A DNA stretch of 32,327 nucleotides from Eubacteriales Family XIII. Incertae Sedis bacterium (lineage in GTDB: Bacteria > Bacillota > Clostridia > Peptostreptococcales > Anaerovoracaceae). Below the pieces are notes generated by a model. That model searched no databases, was not told the origin of the DNA, and was given only the letters and a program-made list of their open reading frames with translations. Shown here piece by piece: positions 22,872 to 31,552 of the stretch; within the stretch, counting starts at the first letter, position 1; each line of letters opens with the position of its first letter. The DNA is taken from NCBI GenBank assembly GCA_031290135.1, contig JAITOE010000217.1, positions 1-32,327 of the forward strand, read 5' to 3'. A program made the translations under genes and the position numbers.

Positions 22872-23921
22872 ATGAAATATATCGAGGGAAAAATCTTCGT
22901 CTCGCCGGCCGGACTGGAGCCGCTGGCTGCCTTGCTGGACGGACACGGGGTCCATGGCCTCGCGATTGAAGACCCAAGAGATGCCGCAGATCTCCTGTCG
23001 GGGAAAATGGCAGGCACCTGGGATTATCTGGACGAGGCATTGCTGGAAGCCGGCCGGAACCCCGGAGATGAAATCACCGTCTCTTTTTATCTGGAGGACA
23101 CGCGGTCAAACGCGGAAACGCTGCAAATGCTGCGGCTTGACATCATGAAACTGAAAGGCCTGGAACTGGAAGGAAACTTCGGGACGGGACTTTCCCTGGG
23201 ACGCCTTTACATGGAAACCTCGCTTCGTTCAGACGACGAATGGAAAGATACCTGGAAGCAGTACTTTAAACCGCTGCGCATGACAGACCGGCTCACGGTC
23301 AAGCCCAGCTGGGAGAGCTACACGCCGGAAAGCAGCGAAGAACGGATCATAGAATTGGATCCGGGCATGGCTTTCGGGACGGGCCGGCATGAAAGCACGC
23401 TTCTGTGTACACGGCTTTTGGAGGAAGCGATCCGGCCCGGCGACCGGGTACTGGACGTAGGGTGCGGATCAGGCATCCTTTCCATCGCCGCCGCCCTGCT
23501 CGGCGCGGGGGAGGTGCTTGCGACGGAGATCGACGAAGACGCCGCAGCCGTGGCGACGGAGAACATCCGCCTAAACGGCTGCGCGGACCGGGTGCGCGTC
23601 GTAAAAGCGGATCTGACGCGCGGCATTTCCTTTTGCGCGGACGTCGTGGCCGCCAATCTCACGGCGGATCTGATCGCCGCATTGTCCGGCATGCTCGGCG
23701 CCTGCCTGAAAACGGACGGGATCTTCCTCGCGTCCGGCCTTTTGACCGAAAAACGCGCGGGCGCCTGCGCGGCGCTTGAGAAAAACGGCTTTCGGATTAT
23801 TGGCGGGCTGGAGGACGGGGAATGGTGCGCGCTGAAAGCGAACCGGGCGGAGGCAGCCGCTTCGCCGCAGTGGATCCTGCAAAACGGCGGGAACACCGAA
23901 AACGGCGGGGGCATAGGCTAA
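22872..23921 (+). CDS. prmA: Ribosomal protein L11 methyltransferase
   Basis: A 349-aa PrmA, which methylates ribosomal protein L11 using S-adenosylmethionine. An N-terminal substrate-recognition domain (about 1-120) is followed by a linker with WKDTWKQYFKP, then the methyltransferase domain with DPGMAFGTGRHEST (163-175) and SAM motif I VLDVGCGSG (193-201); DVVAANLTADL corresponds to the family NPPY-like N-I-L block. The C-terminal about 18 residues (rich in Gly and Asn) extend past the usual end. The ribosome binding site is weak (ACGGAAG at about ten bases). rsmE starts one base after its stop, so the two are co-translated, a common pairing in Bacillota. Confidence 0.94.
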   Translation: MKYIEGKIFVSPAGLEPLAALLDGHGVHGLAIEDPRDAADLLSGKMAGTWDYLDEALLEAGRNPGDEITVSFYLEDTRSNAETLQMLRLDIMKLKGLELEGNFGTGLSLGRLYMETSLRSDDEWKDTWKQYFKPLRMTDRLTVKPSWESYTPESSEERIIELDPGMAFGTGRHESTLLCTRLLEEAIRPGDRVLDVGCGSGILSIAAALLGAGEVLATEIDEDAAAVATENIRLNGCADRVRVVKADLTRGISFCADVVAANLTADLIAALSGMLGACLKTDGIFLASGLLTEKRAGACAALEKNGFRIIGGLEDGEWCALKANRAEAAASPQWILQNGGNTENGGGIG

Positions 23922-23922
23922 G

Positions 23923-24660
23923 ATGCACAGATTTTTTGTCGAGCCGGGACAGGTATCGGAAAATGAAATCGCGATTACGGATCCGGGGGACGTCAAACAT
24001 ATGACAAGGGTTTTGCGGGCGGAGCCGGGCGACAGGGTGGAAGTGTCGGACAGGGCGGACTGGGAATATGTCGCGGAGGTGACGCGCGTGGAACCGGACT
24101 CCGTATTTTTGCGCATCCTGGACAAACAGGGCTTTGCGCGTGAACCGGATCTGCAGATCACGCTTTTCCAAGGCATTCCGCGCGCCGCTAAGATGGATTC
24201 CGTCGTTCAGAAATCGGTGGAGCTGGGGGTGCGTGAAATCGTCCCCGTGTTCTGTGCCAGAACGGTGGTGACGGACAGCGGCAATATGGGAAAAAAGGCG
24301 GAGCGATGGCGGAAAATTTCCGCCGAAGCCGTGAAGCAGTGCCGCCGGGGGATCGTGCCTTCGGTGGCGGATGCCATGGATTTCCCGGAGGTGCCGCAGG
24401 CGCTGGCGGGCTTCGACGTCGCGATCTTCCCTTATGAAAACGAACGGGAACGCAGCCTGAAGGACTGTTTGCGGAACCTGGCGGAAAAACCAAAATCTTT
24501 GGCGGTCGTCATCGGACCGGAGGGCGGTTTTTCCGATGCGGAAGCGCGGGACATGCGCCAGGCCGGCGCCGTGTCCGTGAGCCTTGGAAAGACGATCCTC
24601 CGGACGGAGACAGCGGGGCCGGCGGCGCTGGCCATGATCCTCTATGAGCTTGAGCTATGA
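23923..24660 (+). CDS. rsmE: 16S rRNA (uracil-1498-N3)-methyltransferase
   Basis: A 245-aa RsmE of the SPOUT class, full length. An N-terminal PUA-like domain (MHRFFVEPGQV through about 70) is followed by the knotted methyltransferase domain. Family motifs: HMTRVLR near 26-32, KMDSVVQKSVELG, IGPEGGFSDAE and the C-terminal SLGKTILRTETA, which forms the SAM-binding knot. It methylates U1498 in the small-subunit decoding region. It is sandwiched in a tight operon: one base after the prmA stop, and overlapping mtaB by four bases (ATGA). Confidence 0.95.
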   Translation: MHRFFVEPGQVSENEIAITDPGDVKHMTRVLRAEPGDRVEVSDRADWEYVAEVTRVEPDSVFLRILDKQGFAREPDLQITLFQGIPRAAKMDSVVQKSVELGVREIVPVFCARTVVTDSGNMGKKAERWRKISAEAVKQCRRGIVPSVADAMDFPEVPQALAGFDVAIFPYENERERSLKDCLRNLAEKPKSLAVVIGPEGGFSDAEARDMRQAGAVSVSLGKTILRTETAGPAALAMILYELEL

Positions 24661-26051
24661 AAAAAACCATCGCGTTCCGCACCCTGGGCTGCAGGGTCAA
24701 CCAATATGAAACCCAGGCGCTGAGGGAAACCTTTGCCGACATGGGCTACGAGGTCGTTCCGGAAACGGAGCGGGCGGACATCTACGTCATCAACACCTGT
24801 ACGGTGACGAACGTGTCAGACCGGAAGTCAAGGCAGCTCATACGCAGGGCGAAGCTGCGCAACCCGGAGAGCCTTGTGGCGGTCATCGGCTGTTACGCGC
24901 AAACGCGGCCGGAGGAAGTGTCCGCCATGACGGAGGCGGACATTGTGCTTGGCAGCGGGGAGAAAGGGCGTTTGCCCGGTCTGATCGCGGCGTATGAAAG
25001 GGAGCCGCGAAAACGGACGGAGATCCGCCCCTTTGACAGCGAATCCGCGTATGAAGACATGGGCGGCGTCACTGCCATGGCCTCGCGCACGCGCGCCTAT
25101 ATCAAGGTGCAGGACGGCTGTGACCGCTTCTGCAGCTACTGCATTGTGCCGTATGCCCGCGGCCCGGCGCGCAGCCGCGCCCTTCCGGATATCGAGGCGG
25201 AGGCAAAATCCCTGCTTGCGGGCGGATATAAGGAATTGGTGCTGACAGGCGTCAACATGGCACTTTACGGCGCCGAACCGCGCAATGGACAAGATCCGCA
25301 AGGCCGCGCCCGCCCAGCGGCGGCAGTACCGGACTTGCGCGAGGCGCGGAATAACAATGAAAAGCAACAAGGTTACGGTATACATGTTATTGTAAACATA
25401 CTGAACCGGATCGAAGGGGATTTCCGGATCCGGCTGGGATCCTTGGAACCGACTGTGATCGACGCGGAATATGTGAAACGGCTGTTTTGCGCGGAAAAAC
25501 TCTGTCCCTCGCTCCATCTTTCGGCGCAGAGCGGCAGCAACCGCGTCCTCTCCGCCATGAATCGCCGTTATACGCGGGAGGCATATCTGGAACTGGCGGA
25601 GGTCTTGCGGGCGCGGGACGGGGGCTACGGAATCAGCACGGACCTGATAGCGGGATTTCCAGGAGAAACGGAGGAAGATTTTGAAGAAAGCCTGTCGCTT
25701 CTCCGCCGGCTCGATTTTTCGCATGTACACGCATTTCCGTATTCGAAGCGCGCGGGGACGCCGGCCGCAGACATGCAGGGGCAGATCCCGGCGGAGGTCC
25801 GGTCGCGCCGGAGCCGGGCGCTGATCGCGGCAGGGGAAGCGTCGGCGCGCGCTTTTTTCGAGCGAAACATAGGCGCCGTCCGCAGGGTGCTGCCGGAGAC
25901 GGCGGACGCGGGCACGGGGCTGCTGGAGGGCCTTTCGGACAACAACATCAGGGTGTATTTCGAAGGCGGGGAGGCGCTCTGCGGGCGCTTTGCGGACGTA
26001 AGGCTGTCGGGCATGATGAAGGACGGCATGGCGGGTACTTTTTTACGATGA
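24657..26051 (+). CDS. mtaB: tRNA t6A37 methylthiotransferase (MtaB-like) with an internal insertion
   Basis: A 464-aa radical SAM methylthiotransferase that adds a methylthio group to N6-threonylcarbamoyladenosine 37 of tRNA. The N-terminal UPF0004 domain has its three cysteines (C12 in TLGCRVNQYE, one in INTCTV, one in IGCYAQ), the radical SAM cluster is in DGCDRFCSYCIVPYARG, and a TRAM-like tail follows. Between GVNMALYG and RIRLGSLEP, where relatives have roughly 25 residues, this protein has about 51. The extra segment (about 25275-25385) encodes an Arg/Pro/Ala-rich then Asn/Gln-rich stretch and includes a short inverted repeat, AATAACA (25350) with TGTTATT (25385). The frame is intact and the catalytic motifs are kept, so it may still work. 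Confidence 0.9.
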   Translation: MKKTIAFRTLGCRVNQYETQALRETFADMGYEVVPETERADIYVINTCTVTNVSDRKSRQLIRRAKLRNPESLVAVIGCYAQTRPEEVSAMTEADIVLGSGEKGRLPGLIAAYEREPRKRTEIRPFDSESAYEDMGGVTAMASRTRAYIKVQDGCDRFCSYCIVPYARGPARSRALPDIEAEAKSLLAGGYKELVLTGVNMALYGAEPRNGQDPQGRARPAAAVPDLREARNNNEKQQGYGIHVIVNILNRIEGDFRIRLGSLEPTVIDAEYVKRLFCAEKLCPSLHLSAQSGSNRVLSAMNRRYTREAYLELAEVLRARDGGYGISTDLIAGFPGETEEDFEESLSLLRRLDFSHVHAFPYSKRAGTPAADMQGQIPAEVRSRRSRALIAAGEASARAFFERNIGAVRRVLPETADAGTGLLEGLSDNNIRVYFEGGEALCGRFADVRLSGMMKDGMAGTFLR

Positions 26052-26082
26052 GAGATCGCGGCAGCGAAAGGAAGGAGTAAAA

Positions 26083-26424
26083 ATGGCAGACTGTATTTTT
26101 TGTAAAATCGCGCAAAAGGAAATCCCAAGCTCCGTCGTTTACGAGGATGAAAACCTTTTGTGTTTCCATGACCTGGAACCGCAGGCGCCGGTTCATGTGC
26201 TGATCATCCCCAAAAAACACATCGCTTCCCTTGACGCAGTGACGCAGGAGGACGCGGCGCTTTTGGGAGGGCTTCTCTTGAAAACCGGGGAGATCGCGAA
26301 GCTCCTGGGGCTGGAAAACGGCTACCGCCTTGTCAGCAACTGCGGGGAAGACGGGCTGCAGACCGTCAGGCATCTGCATTTCCATTTGCTCGGAAAAAGA
26401 AAAATGACCTGGCCTCCGGGGTGA
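26083..26424 (+). CDS. hinT: HIT-family protein (HinT-like purine nucleoside phosphoramidase)
   Basis: A 113-aa HIT protein, the standard size. The histidine triad is H97-L-H99-F-H101 (RHLHFHLLG), and the zinc-binding pair C4 and C7 (DCIFCKI) found in one branch of the family is present. Members hydrolyse nucleoside phosphoramidates or AMP-lysine; the physiological role is usually unclear. It starts 31 bp after mtaB with AAAGGAGTAA upstream and probably shares the prmA-rsmE-mtaB transcript, a frequent neighbourhood for hinT. Nothing unusual in it. Confidence 0.93.
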   Translation: MADCIFCKIAQKEIPSSVVYEDENLLCFHDLEPQAPVHVLIIPKKHIASLDAVTQEDAALLGGLLLKTGEIAKLLGLENGYRLVSNCGEDGLQTVRHLHFHLLGKRKMTWPPG

Positions 26425-26524
26425 GCGGCCGAATTGTGTTGTTTGTGTAATTTTTATCCGATTACAGCCTGTGCGCGAAATTGCTTGCGGAATATGTCCC
26501 TTTGACACCCAACATAAGGACAGA

Positions 26525-27100
26525 ATGGTGGAAGAAAAAGAAAAATTAATTGAATCGATCAGAGCCGCCTTTATGGGGGAACAATATCCCGGCGATATGG
26601 ATATCGTTTACGACAATACAGGGTATTACCTCGATGTGGAAGAAATCAAACAGAAGCTCATCGGCAAATCGTGGCAGGAGGCGGACAAGGAATTTCTCTT
26701 TTCCGAGAGGAACGACGCCTCGCATTTTTTCAGCAAAGCGGGGTTCAAATACTACATTCCCGCGTTTATGGCCGCCGCCGTGGCGTATTATGATGAAATG
26801 GACGATTTGCCCGACACCCTGATCGGGAAATTCACGTTTCCCGAAGAGCGGGATATTGCGGAATTGGAAGCCGCGGCAAAAGCGGGCAACGCCTTGCTGC
26901 CGCAATTTGCGGCAGAGCCCGGCGATTTCTTCCAGCGCCGGCAGCATCACGGTAGAGCAGGAAGCTGCCGTAAAGGACGGCGTAGCGGTCGCCGCGGTCA
27001 AGCCCGAAACGGTGAAAGAACTCATTGCGCAGGCGAAAACCGGGGGCAAGGCGGATATCACCGTCACGGTGACAAAGACCGGGGACGCCGGACGCATTGA
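26525..27100 (+). CDS. DUF6714-like protein with an out-of-frame tail
   Basis: Residues 1 to about 130 look like the DUF6714 family: LIESIRAAFMGEQYPGD, then EEIKQKLIGKSWQEADKEFL and the block KYYIPAFMAAAVAYY. The function of the family is unknown. From about 26930 the frame reads an Arg/His/Gly-rich sequence that is the wrong-frame translation of an SLH protein gene, so the natural C-terminus is lost or very near the junction. ATG 26525 is preceded by AAGGA four bases upstream; the frame itself is open from 26471. It follows the hinT gene by 100 bp. Likely a 3'-truncated gene whose product would carry about 55 nonsense residues. Confidence 0.6.
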   Translation: MVEEKEKLIESIRAAFMGEQYPGDMDIVYDNTGYYLDVEEIKQKLIGKSWQEADKEFLFSERNDASHFFSKAGFKYYIPAFMAAAVAYYDEMDDLPDTLIGKFTFPEERDIAELEAAAKAGNALLPQFAAEPGDFFQRRQHHGRAGSCRKGRRSGRRGQARNGERTHCAGENRGQGGYHRHGDKDRGRRTH

Positions 27101-28070
27101 GGCCTGCCTGCTTATCGGCTCTGTAAACGACATCGTAAAATCGGGGCTGACGCTCACAGTGAAAACAGCCGCCGCCACCATCAGGTTAGACGGCAAGACG
27201 CTCTCCGGCATCACGAACGGTGCCGCGGACAGTGAAACGGTCCGGATCGCCGCGGAAATCGTCAGCGGCGGAAACGAACCTGTGTTCGACCTGTCCGTGA
27301 CGGCCGGCGAAACCGCCGTGCGCAGCTTCGGCGGCACGGTGACGGTGACCCTGCCGTACACGGCGCCCGCGGACGCCGACCCCGACCTGCTGACGGTCTA
27401 TTACCGCGGCGAGGACGGCAGCGCCGCCGAGATGAAAGACGCGAAGTACGACGCTGCGGCAAAAACGATCCGCTTCACGACCGACCACTTCTCCCGCTTT
27501 TTTATCAGCGAGTGGATCAGCCCGTTCGGCGACATCGCGAAAGGCGACTGGTACTATAAGAACGTGCGCTACGCTTATGCCGGCGGCCTGATGGGCGGCA
27601 CGGCGGCGGACACTTTCGCGCCGGACGCGAAACTTTCCCGCGCCATGCTCGTGACAATTCTGTGGCGGCAGGAAGGCTCGCCGGAAGCAAGAGGTGCCGC
27701 GTTCAGCGACGTGAAGCCCGGACAATGGTACACCGGCGCGGCGGCGTGGGCGGGCGCGAACGGAATCGCCGCCGGCTACGGCGACGGAAGCTTCGGCGTG
27801 AACGACGACATCACCCGCGAACAGCTTGCGACGCTCCTGTATAACTACGCGAAATGGAAGAACCCGAACACGGCGGGCGGTGCAAACTTAGCAGGCTTCA
27901 GCGATGCGGACGGCATATCTTCCTGGGCGCTGGACGCGATGCAGTGGGCAAACACGAACGGGCTTGTCACCGGGCGGACCGCAACGGCGCTTGTGCCGGG
28001 CGGGGACGCGAACCGCGCGGAAGCGGCGGCGATCCTGCAGCGCTTCCTCGAAAATACGGCAAAGGCATAG
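26856..28070 (+). CDS. SLH-domain surface protein fragment (5'-truncated)
   Basis: The recognisable protein begins near 26935 (SSAGSITVEQEAAVKDG) and ends in three SLH domains that anchor proteins to the cell-wall polymer: SPFGDIAKGDWYYKNVRYAY (about 27519-27680), AFSDVKPGQWYTGAAAWAGA (about 27697-27860) and AGFSDADGISSWALDAMQWA (about 27889-28050). Before them is a beta-sheet region ending TVTLPYTAPADADPDLLTVY and FTTDHFSRFFI, a common module ahead of SLH repeats. There is no signal peptide: the first about 25 codons in this frame overlap the DUF6714 gene in another frame. The 5' part of the gene was therefore lost in a join, and without a secretion signal the product cannot reach the surface. 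Confidence 0.75.
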   Translation: MRNWKPRQKRATPCCRNLRQSPAISSSAGSITVEQEAAVKDGVAVAAVKPETVKELIAQAKTGGKADITVTVTKTGDAGRIEACLLIGSVNDIVKSGLTLTVKTAAATIRLDGKTLSGITNGAADSETVRIAAEIVSGGNEPVFDLSVTAGETAVRSFGGTVTVTLPYTAPADADPDLLTVYYRGEDGSAAEMKDAKYDAAAKTIRFTTDHFSRFFISEWISPFGDIAKGDWYYKNVRYAYAGGLMGGTAADTFAPDAKLSRAMLVTILWRQEGSPEARGAAFSDVKPGQWYTGAAAWAGANGIAAGYGDGSFGVNDDITREQLATLLYNYAKWKNPNTAGGANLAGFSDADGISSWALDAMQWANTNGLVTGRTATALVPGGDANRAEAAAILQRFLENTAKA

Positions 28071-28087
28071 GGATTTTCGAATTTTAC

Positions 28088-28116
28088 TTACCATTTCCTC
28101 TGTATTTTGGTATAAT
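28088..28116 (+). promoter_or_regulatory. Extended -10 promoter placed for a leaderless mRNA
   Basis: TTACCA (28088-28093), 17 bp, TATAAT (28111-28116), with TG one base before the -10. The predicted start (28122 or 28123) coincides with the ATG of the next gene at 28122, and no ribosome binding site precedes that ATG. Confidence 0.65.
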
Positions 28117-28121
28117 ACCAT

Positions 28122-29795
28122 ATGCATACCATCCATTTTGACGACAAACACATCGTGGAAGTCCCGGAAGGAAGCACCGTTCTGGAAGCGGCGCGGGACG
28201 CGGGGCTTGTGCTGGAATCCCCCTGCAACGGCGCGGGCGTCTGCGGGAAATGCAAGGTCCGCATAGAGGCGAATGACCTGCGGAACGTGCGTTTTCCGGA
28301 GAACGCCAGCCTGCCTCGGACGGACCGCGCGCAGGGATTCGTTTTGTCCTGCGAAACCCGCGTATTCGGGAACGTCAAGGTGTTCATGCCCAGGCAGGAG
28401 GGCGGGGGCCTGAAAATCCTGGAAGAGGGGCTGGTTTTTGAGATTGCGCGAAACCCCAACATCCGCAAGCTTTATAACGCCGAAAAAAACGCCACGCAGG
28501 TATTCGGCGGCGAAACGCTTCTTTGCGAAGAGGCGGGCGACACATCCGCCGAAGCCTATGGCCTGTCCATGGACATCGGCACGACCACGCTGGTCCTGGC
28601 CCTGGTCGATCTGAACACGGGCCGCCAGTTGGGCGTGATATCCGCCATGAACCCCCAGGCGGTCTACGCGCAGGACGTGGTTTCCCGCATCCAGTTCGCA
28701 TCGGAACCCGATGGCCTGCAGACGCTGCACCGGGCGCTGGCGGAAGAGATAAACCGCATGGCGTCCGCGTTGGCGGAACGGCATGCGGTTTCAACAAGCC
28801 GCGTCTACGAGGCGGTTTACAGCGGCAATACCTGTATGCTGCATCTGGCAGCCGGGATCAGCCCGGAACCCCTCGGCAAATACCCCTATACGCCCGTCCT
28901 TGACGGCGCCCGCTCGCTGAAGGCCGCCGATCTGGGCCTGCGCTTAGCCGAAGCGGCGCGCGTCTACCTGCCGCCCTGCATATCGGCCTACGTCGGCGCG
29001 GACATCAGCTCCGGCATCCTGGCGGCGTCCCTGTTCGACAGGAAAGGCATCACGCTGTTTGTGGACATAGGAACCAACGGCGAAATGGTCATCGCGTCGG
29101 ACGGGTGTCTGCATGCGTCCTCCGCCGCCGCAGGGCCGGCGTTTGAAGGCATGAACATCGCAATGGGCATGCGCGCGGGCGCGGGCGCCGTGGAACGCTT
29201 CGCGATAGAAGACGGGGCGATCGCCGTCAAGGTGATTGGCGACGCGGAACCCGCCGGTCTCTGCGGAAGCGGGCTGATCGATGCCGTAGGGGAGCTTGTG
29301 GCAGCCGGCGTCATCGATCCGACGGGCCGCTTCGCCGCCCCGGACGAACTACCGCCTTTTCTGGCGGAACGGCTGACGGAATACAACGGCAAACCGGCGT
29401 TCCGCATTGCCGGGGACGTGCTTCTCTCCCAAAAAGACGTGCGCCAGGTACAGCTGGCGAAAGGCGCCGTCAGAACCGGCATAGAATACCTGCTTCGCGC
29501 CGTGGGGACGGCGGCGGAGGACGTGGAAAAGGTATGGATCGCCGGTTCTTTCGGCTACCACCTGCGGGCGAAAAATCTGATCCGCATCGGACTTTTGCCC
29601 CAGGCGTTCAGGGGGAAAACGGAGTTTGCGGGCAACACCTCCGCTTCCGGCGGGCGGGCCTTTCTGCTGGGGATGCAGTACCGGGAGGAGATGGAACGCA
29701 GGGCAGGGGAGGTGGAGGTTCTGGAACTGTCCGGCATGGATGATTTTGAACAGTCCTTTATACAATCCCTGAATTTCGAACCTGCGGAAATATGA
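28122..29795 (+). CDS. 2Fe-2S/ASKHA ATPase, corrinoid-protein reductive activase type (RACE/RamA-like, DUF4445)
   Basis: A 557-aa protein. An N-terminal plant-type ferredoxin domain has C35, C41, C44 and C77 (CNGAGVCGKC) for one 2Fe-2S cluster. A linker follows (about 90-140), then the DUF4445 ASKHA-fold ATPase with phosphate motifs MDIGTTTLVLAL and VDIGTNGEMV and the GLCGSGLIDAVGEL block. Relatives use ATP to drive electron transfer to inactive Co(II) corrinoid proteins in methyl-transfer systems. No corrinoid protein or methyltransferase lies in the window, so the partner is unknown. The start ATG 28122 gives the expected ferredoxin N-terminus and is almost certainly right, although no ribosome binding site is present. 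It converges with the ThDP gene; the stops are nine bases apart with no terminator. Confidence 0.88.
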   Translation: MHTIHFDDKHIVEVPEGSTVLEAARDAGLVLESPCNGAGVCGKCKVRIEANDLRNVRFPENASLPRTDRAQGFVLSCETRVFGNVKVFMPRQEGGGLKILEEGLVFEIARNPNIRKLYNAEKNATQVFGGETLLCEEAGDTSAEAYGLSMDIGTTTLVLALVDLNTGRQLGVISAMNPQAVYAQDVVSRIQFASEPDGLQTLHRALAEEINRMASALAERHAVSTSRVYEAVYSGNTCMLHLAAGISPEPLGKYPYTPVLDGARSLKAADLGLRLAEAARVYLPPCISAYVGADISSGILAASLFDRKGITLFVDIGTNGEMVIASDGCLHASSAAAGPAFEGMNIAMGMRAGAGAVERFAIEDGAIAVKVIGDAEPAGLCGSGLIDAVGELVAAGVIDPTGRFAAPDELPPFLAERLTEYNGKPAFRIAGDVLLSQKDVRQVQLAKGAVRTGIEYLLRAVGTAAEDVEKVWIAGSFGYHLRAKNLIRIGLLPQAFRGKTEFAGNTSASGGRAFLLGMQYREEMERRAGEVEVLELSGMDDFEQSFIQSLNFEPAEI

Positions 29796-29804
29796 TTTTA
29801 GTTC

Positions 29805-31505
29805 TTACAGCTCCAGTTTCCCCATGAACGGCAGCGGCGCGATGCAGTTCGGCTCCATGATCACGTCGAGAACCGCCGGGCCGTCGAAAGCGAAAGCCTC
29901 TGCCACGGCAGGTTTGATTTCATCCGCTTTGGAGATGCGGAACGACTTGACCCCGCATCCCTCCGCCACCATTGCGTGATTCACGGCGGTGAGGTCGCAG
30001 GCGGTGGTGCTGGTCCCCAGCAAAGCCCGTTCCGCATGTTTCTGGTAGCCCAGAATCTCGTTGTTGATCACCGCCAGGCACACGTTGATTTTTTCGCGTT
30101 TGCAGGTTTCAAGCTCACTCCATACATGCGCGAAGCCGCCGTCGCCCGCGAGACAGAACACCTTTCTGCCGGGCTGTGCCAGCTTGGCGCCCATTGCCAG
30201 AGGAAGCCCCCAGCCCAGGCCCGCGATTCCGCGAGGGAACACGAATTTGCGCTGCTTGACGGCAGGTATGTAATTCGCCAGCCATACAGAGGAAAGGCTC
30301 GCGTCCGCAACGATGATGTGATCGTCTGCGAGCTGCTTTTCCACTTCGGCAAGAAAACGCTCCACGCGGACCGGCGACGCGTCGGATTCCAGCATGTCTT
30401 TTGCCTCTGCCTTGTGTTCATCCCTTGCTTTCGCGATCCGTGCCTCTATGCCTGCCCGGCCTGCCTTGCGCGCCGACAGATCCTCTGCGAGCAAGGCGGT
30501 TTTCAACTGGCGCAGCGTCAACTTCGCATCGCCCGTGACACGCAGCGCTTCATAGTTGCGGCCGATCTCCATCGGATCGACGTCTATGTGGATGTAGCGG
30601 GCGCTTCTCGGCAACAGCGTCCACGCGTCCGTTCCGTTTTGGTTGGTTCGGTTGCCTACCAGCAAAATGACGTCCGCTTCATCGATCAGGGGACGCATGA
30701 ATTTCGTCGATCCCCTGCGCCCCATGTAATAACCGATCGTCCCTATGGACAGCGGATGCGATTCATCGACAGAGCCTTTCCCCATCGTGCTGTTTGCCAC
30801 GGGAATGGAACATTCTTCCTGAACCGCGCGCAGTTCCGCATTGGCCTGCGAGGAAATTACGCCGCCGCCCGCGTAGATGAAAGGACTTTTGGCGGCCGCC
30901 AGTAACCGGGCGGCCGCTTTTACGGCATCGGGATCCGCGCCGCAGCGATCCATCGGGTAGTAGCCATAAGAGGCGCTGCGCCCCGGCGGGATCGGGTACT
31001 CCGTAGGATCGAAGAGCATATCCGTGGGGCAAAGAAGGACGACCGGCCCCGGACGCCCGGATGCCGCCGCCATAAAAGCCATGTCTACAAAGTCCTCCAC
31101 GCGGTTTATATTGGAAATGCGCCGAACCCACTTCGTGACGCCTTCGAACAGCTTGATGTGATCCAGTTCCTGAAACGCGTTCCTGTCTACCGTGTTGGAA
31201 TCCACATCCTGCACGATGGCGACGACAGGGTGGGATGCTTTGAGACATTCCGCGAGGCCCGGCACGATCAGGGTGGCCGCCGGTCCGTTTTGCGCGGCGA
31301 TGACGGAAACCCGTCCCGAACACATGCTGTAGCCCTGCGCCATGTAGGTGCCGGCGTTTTCCTGGCGATAGCCTACCTGCCGGATGCCCAGCGCCTCTGC
31401 GGCAAGCAGGACGGTGGGCGGGTTGCTTTGTCCGAATATTTCCGTTACGCCGTGGCGTTTCAATGCCAGGGCAATCCTGGCGGAAACGGAAGCTTTATTT
31501 TCCAT
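29805..31505 (-). CDS. Thiamine diphosphate-dependent enzyme, acetolactate synthase-like
   Basis: A 566-aa member of the large ThDP family (acetolactate synthase, glyoxylate carboligase, oxalyl-CoA decarboxylase, sulfoacetaldehyde acetyltransferase). Three domains: PYR (1-170) with the catalytic glutamate E49 (YRQENAGTYMAQGYS), central domain (about 190-340), and PP domain (about 375-550) with the ThDP motif GDGG (454-457) to NN (481-482). It is cytosolic. GQSNPP replaces the usual FGVPG-type loop near residue 27, and the last residues (APLPFMGKLEL) are not typical of biosynthetic acetolactate synthase, so a catabolic role is more likely. AGAGG precedes ATG 31505 by about seven bases. It lies after the dehydrogenase remnants on the same strand. 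Substrate not determinable here. Confidence 0.85.
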   Translation of the reverse strand: MENKASVSARIALALKRHGVTEIFGQSNPPTVLLAAEALGIRQVGYRQENAGTYMAQGYSMCSGRVSVIAAQNGPAATLIVPGLAECLKASHPVVAIVQDVDSNTVDRNAFQELDHIKLFEGVTKWVRRISNINRVEDFVDMAFMAAASGRPGPVVLLCPTDMLFDPTEYPIPPGRSASYGYYPMDRCGADPDAVKAAARLLAAAKSPFIYAGGGVISSQANAELRAVQEECSIPVANSTMGKGSVDESHPLSIGTIGYYMGRRGSTKFMRPLIDEADVILLVGNRTNQNGTDAWTLLPRSARYIHIDVDPMEIGRNYEALRVTGDAKLTLRQLKTALLAEDLSARKAGRAGIEARIAKARDEHKAEAKDMLESDASPVRVERFLAEVEKQLADDHIIVADASLSSVWLANYIPAVKQRKFVFPRGIAGLGWGLPLAMGAKLAQPGRKVFCLAGDGGFAHVWSELETCKREKINVCLAVINNEILGYQKHAERALLGTSTTACDLTAVNHAMVAEGCGVKSFRISKADEIKPAVAEAFAFDGPAVLDVIMEPNCIAPLPFMGKLEL

Positions 31506-31552
31506 AATTTTCCTCTCTTTTCTTTCGATTTAAACCGGGATCCTGCAAATAT

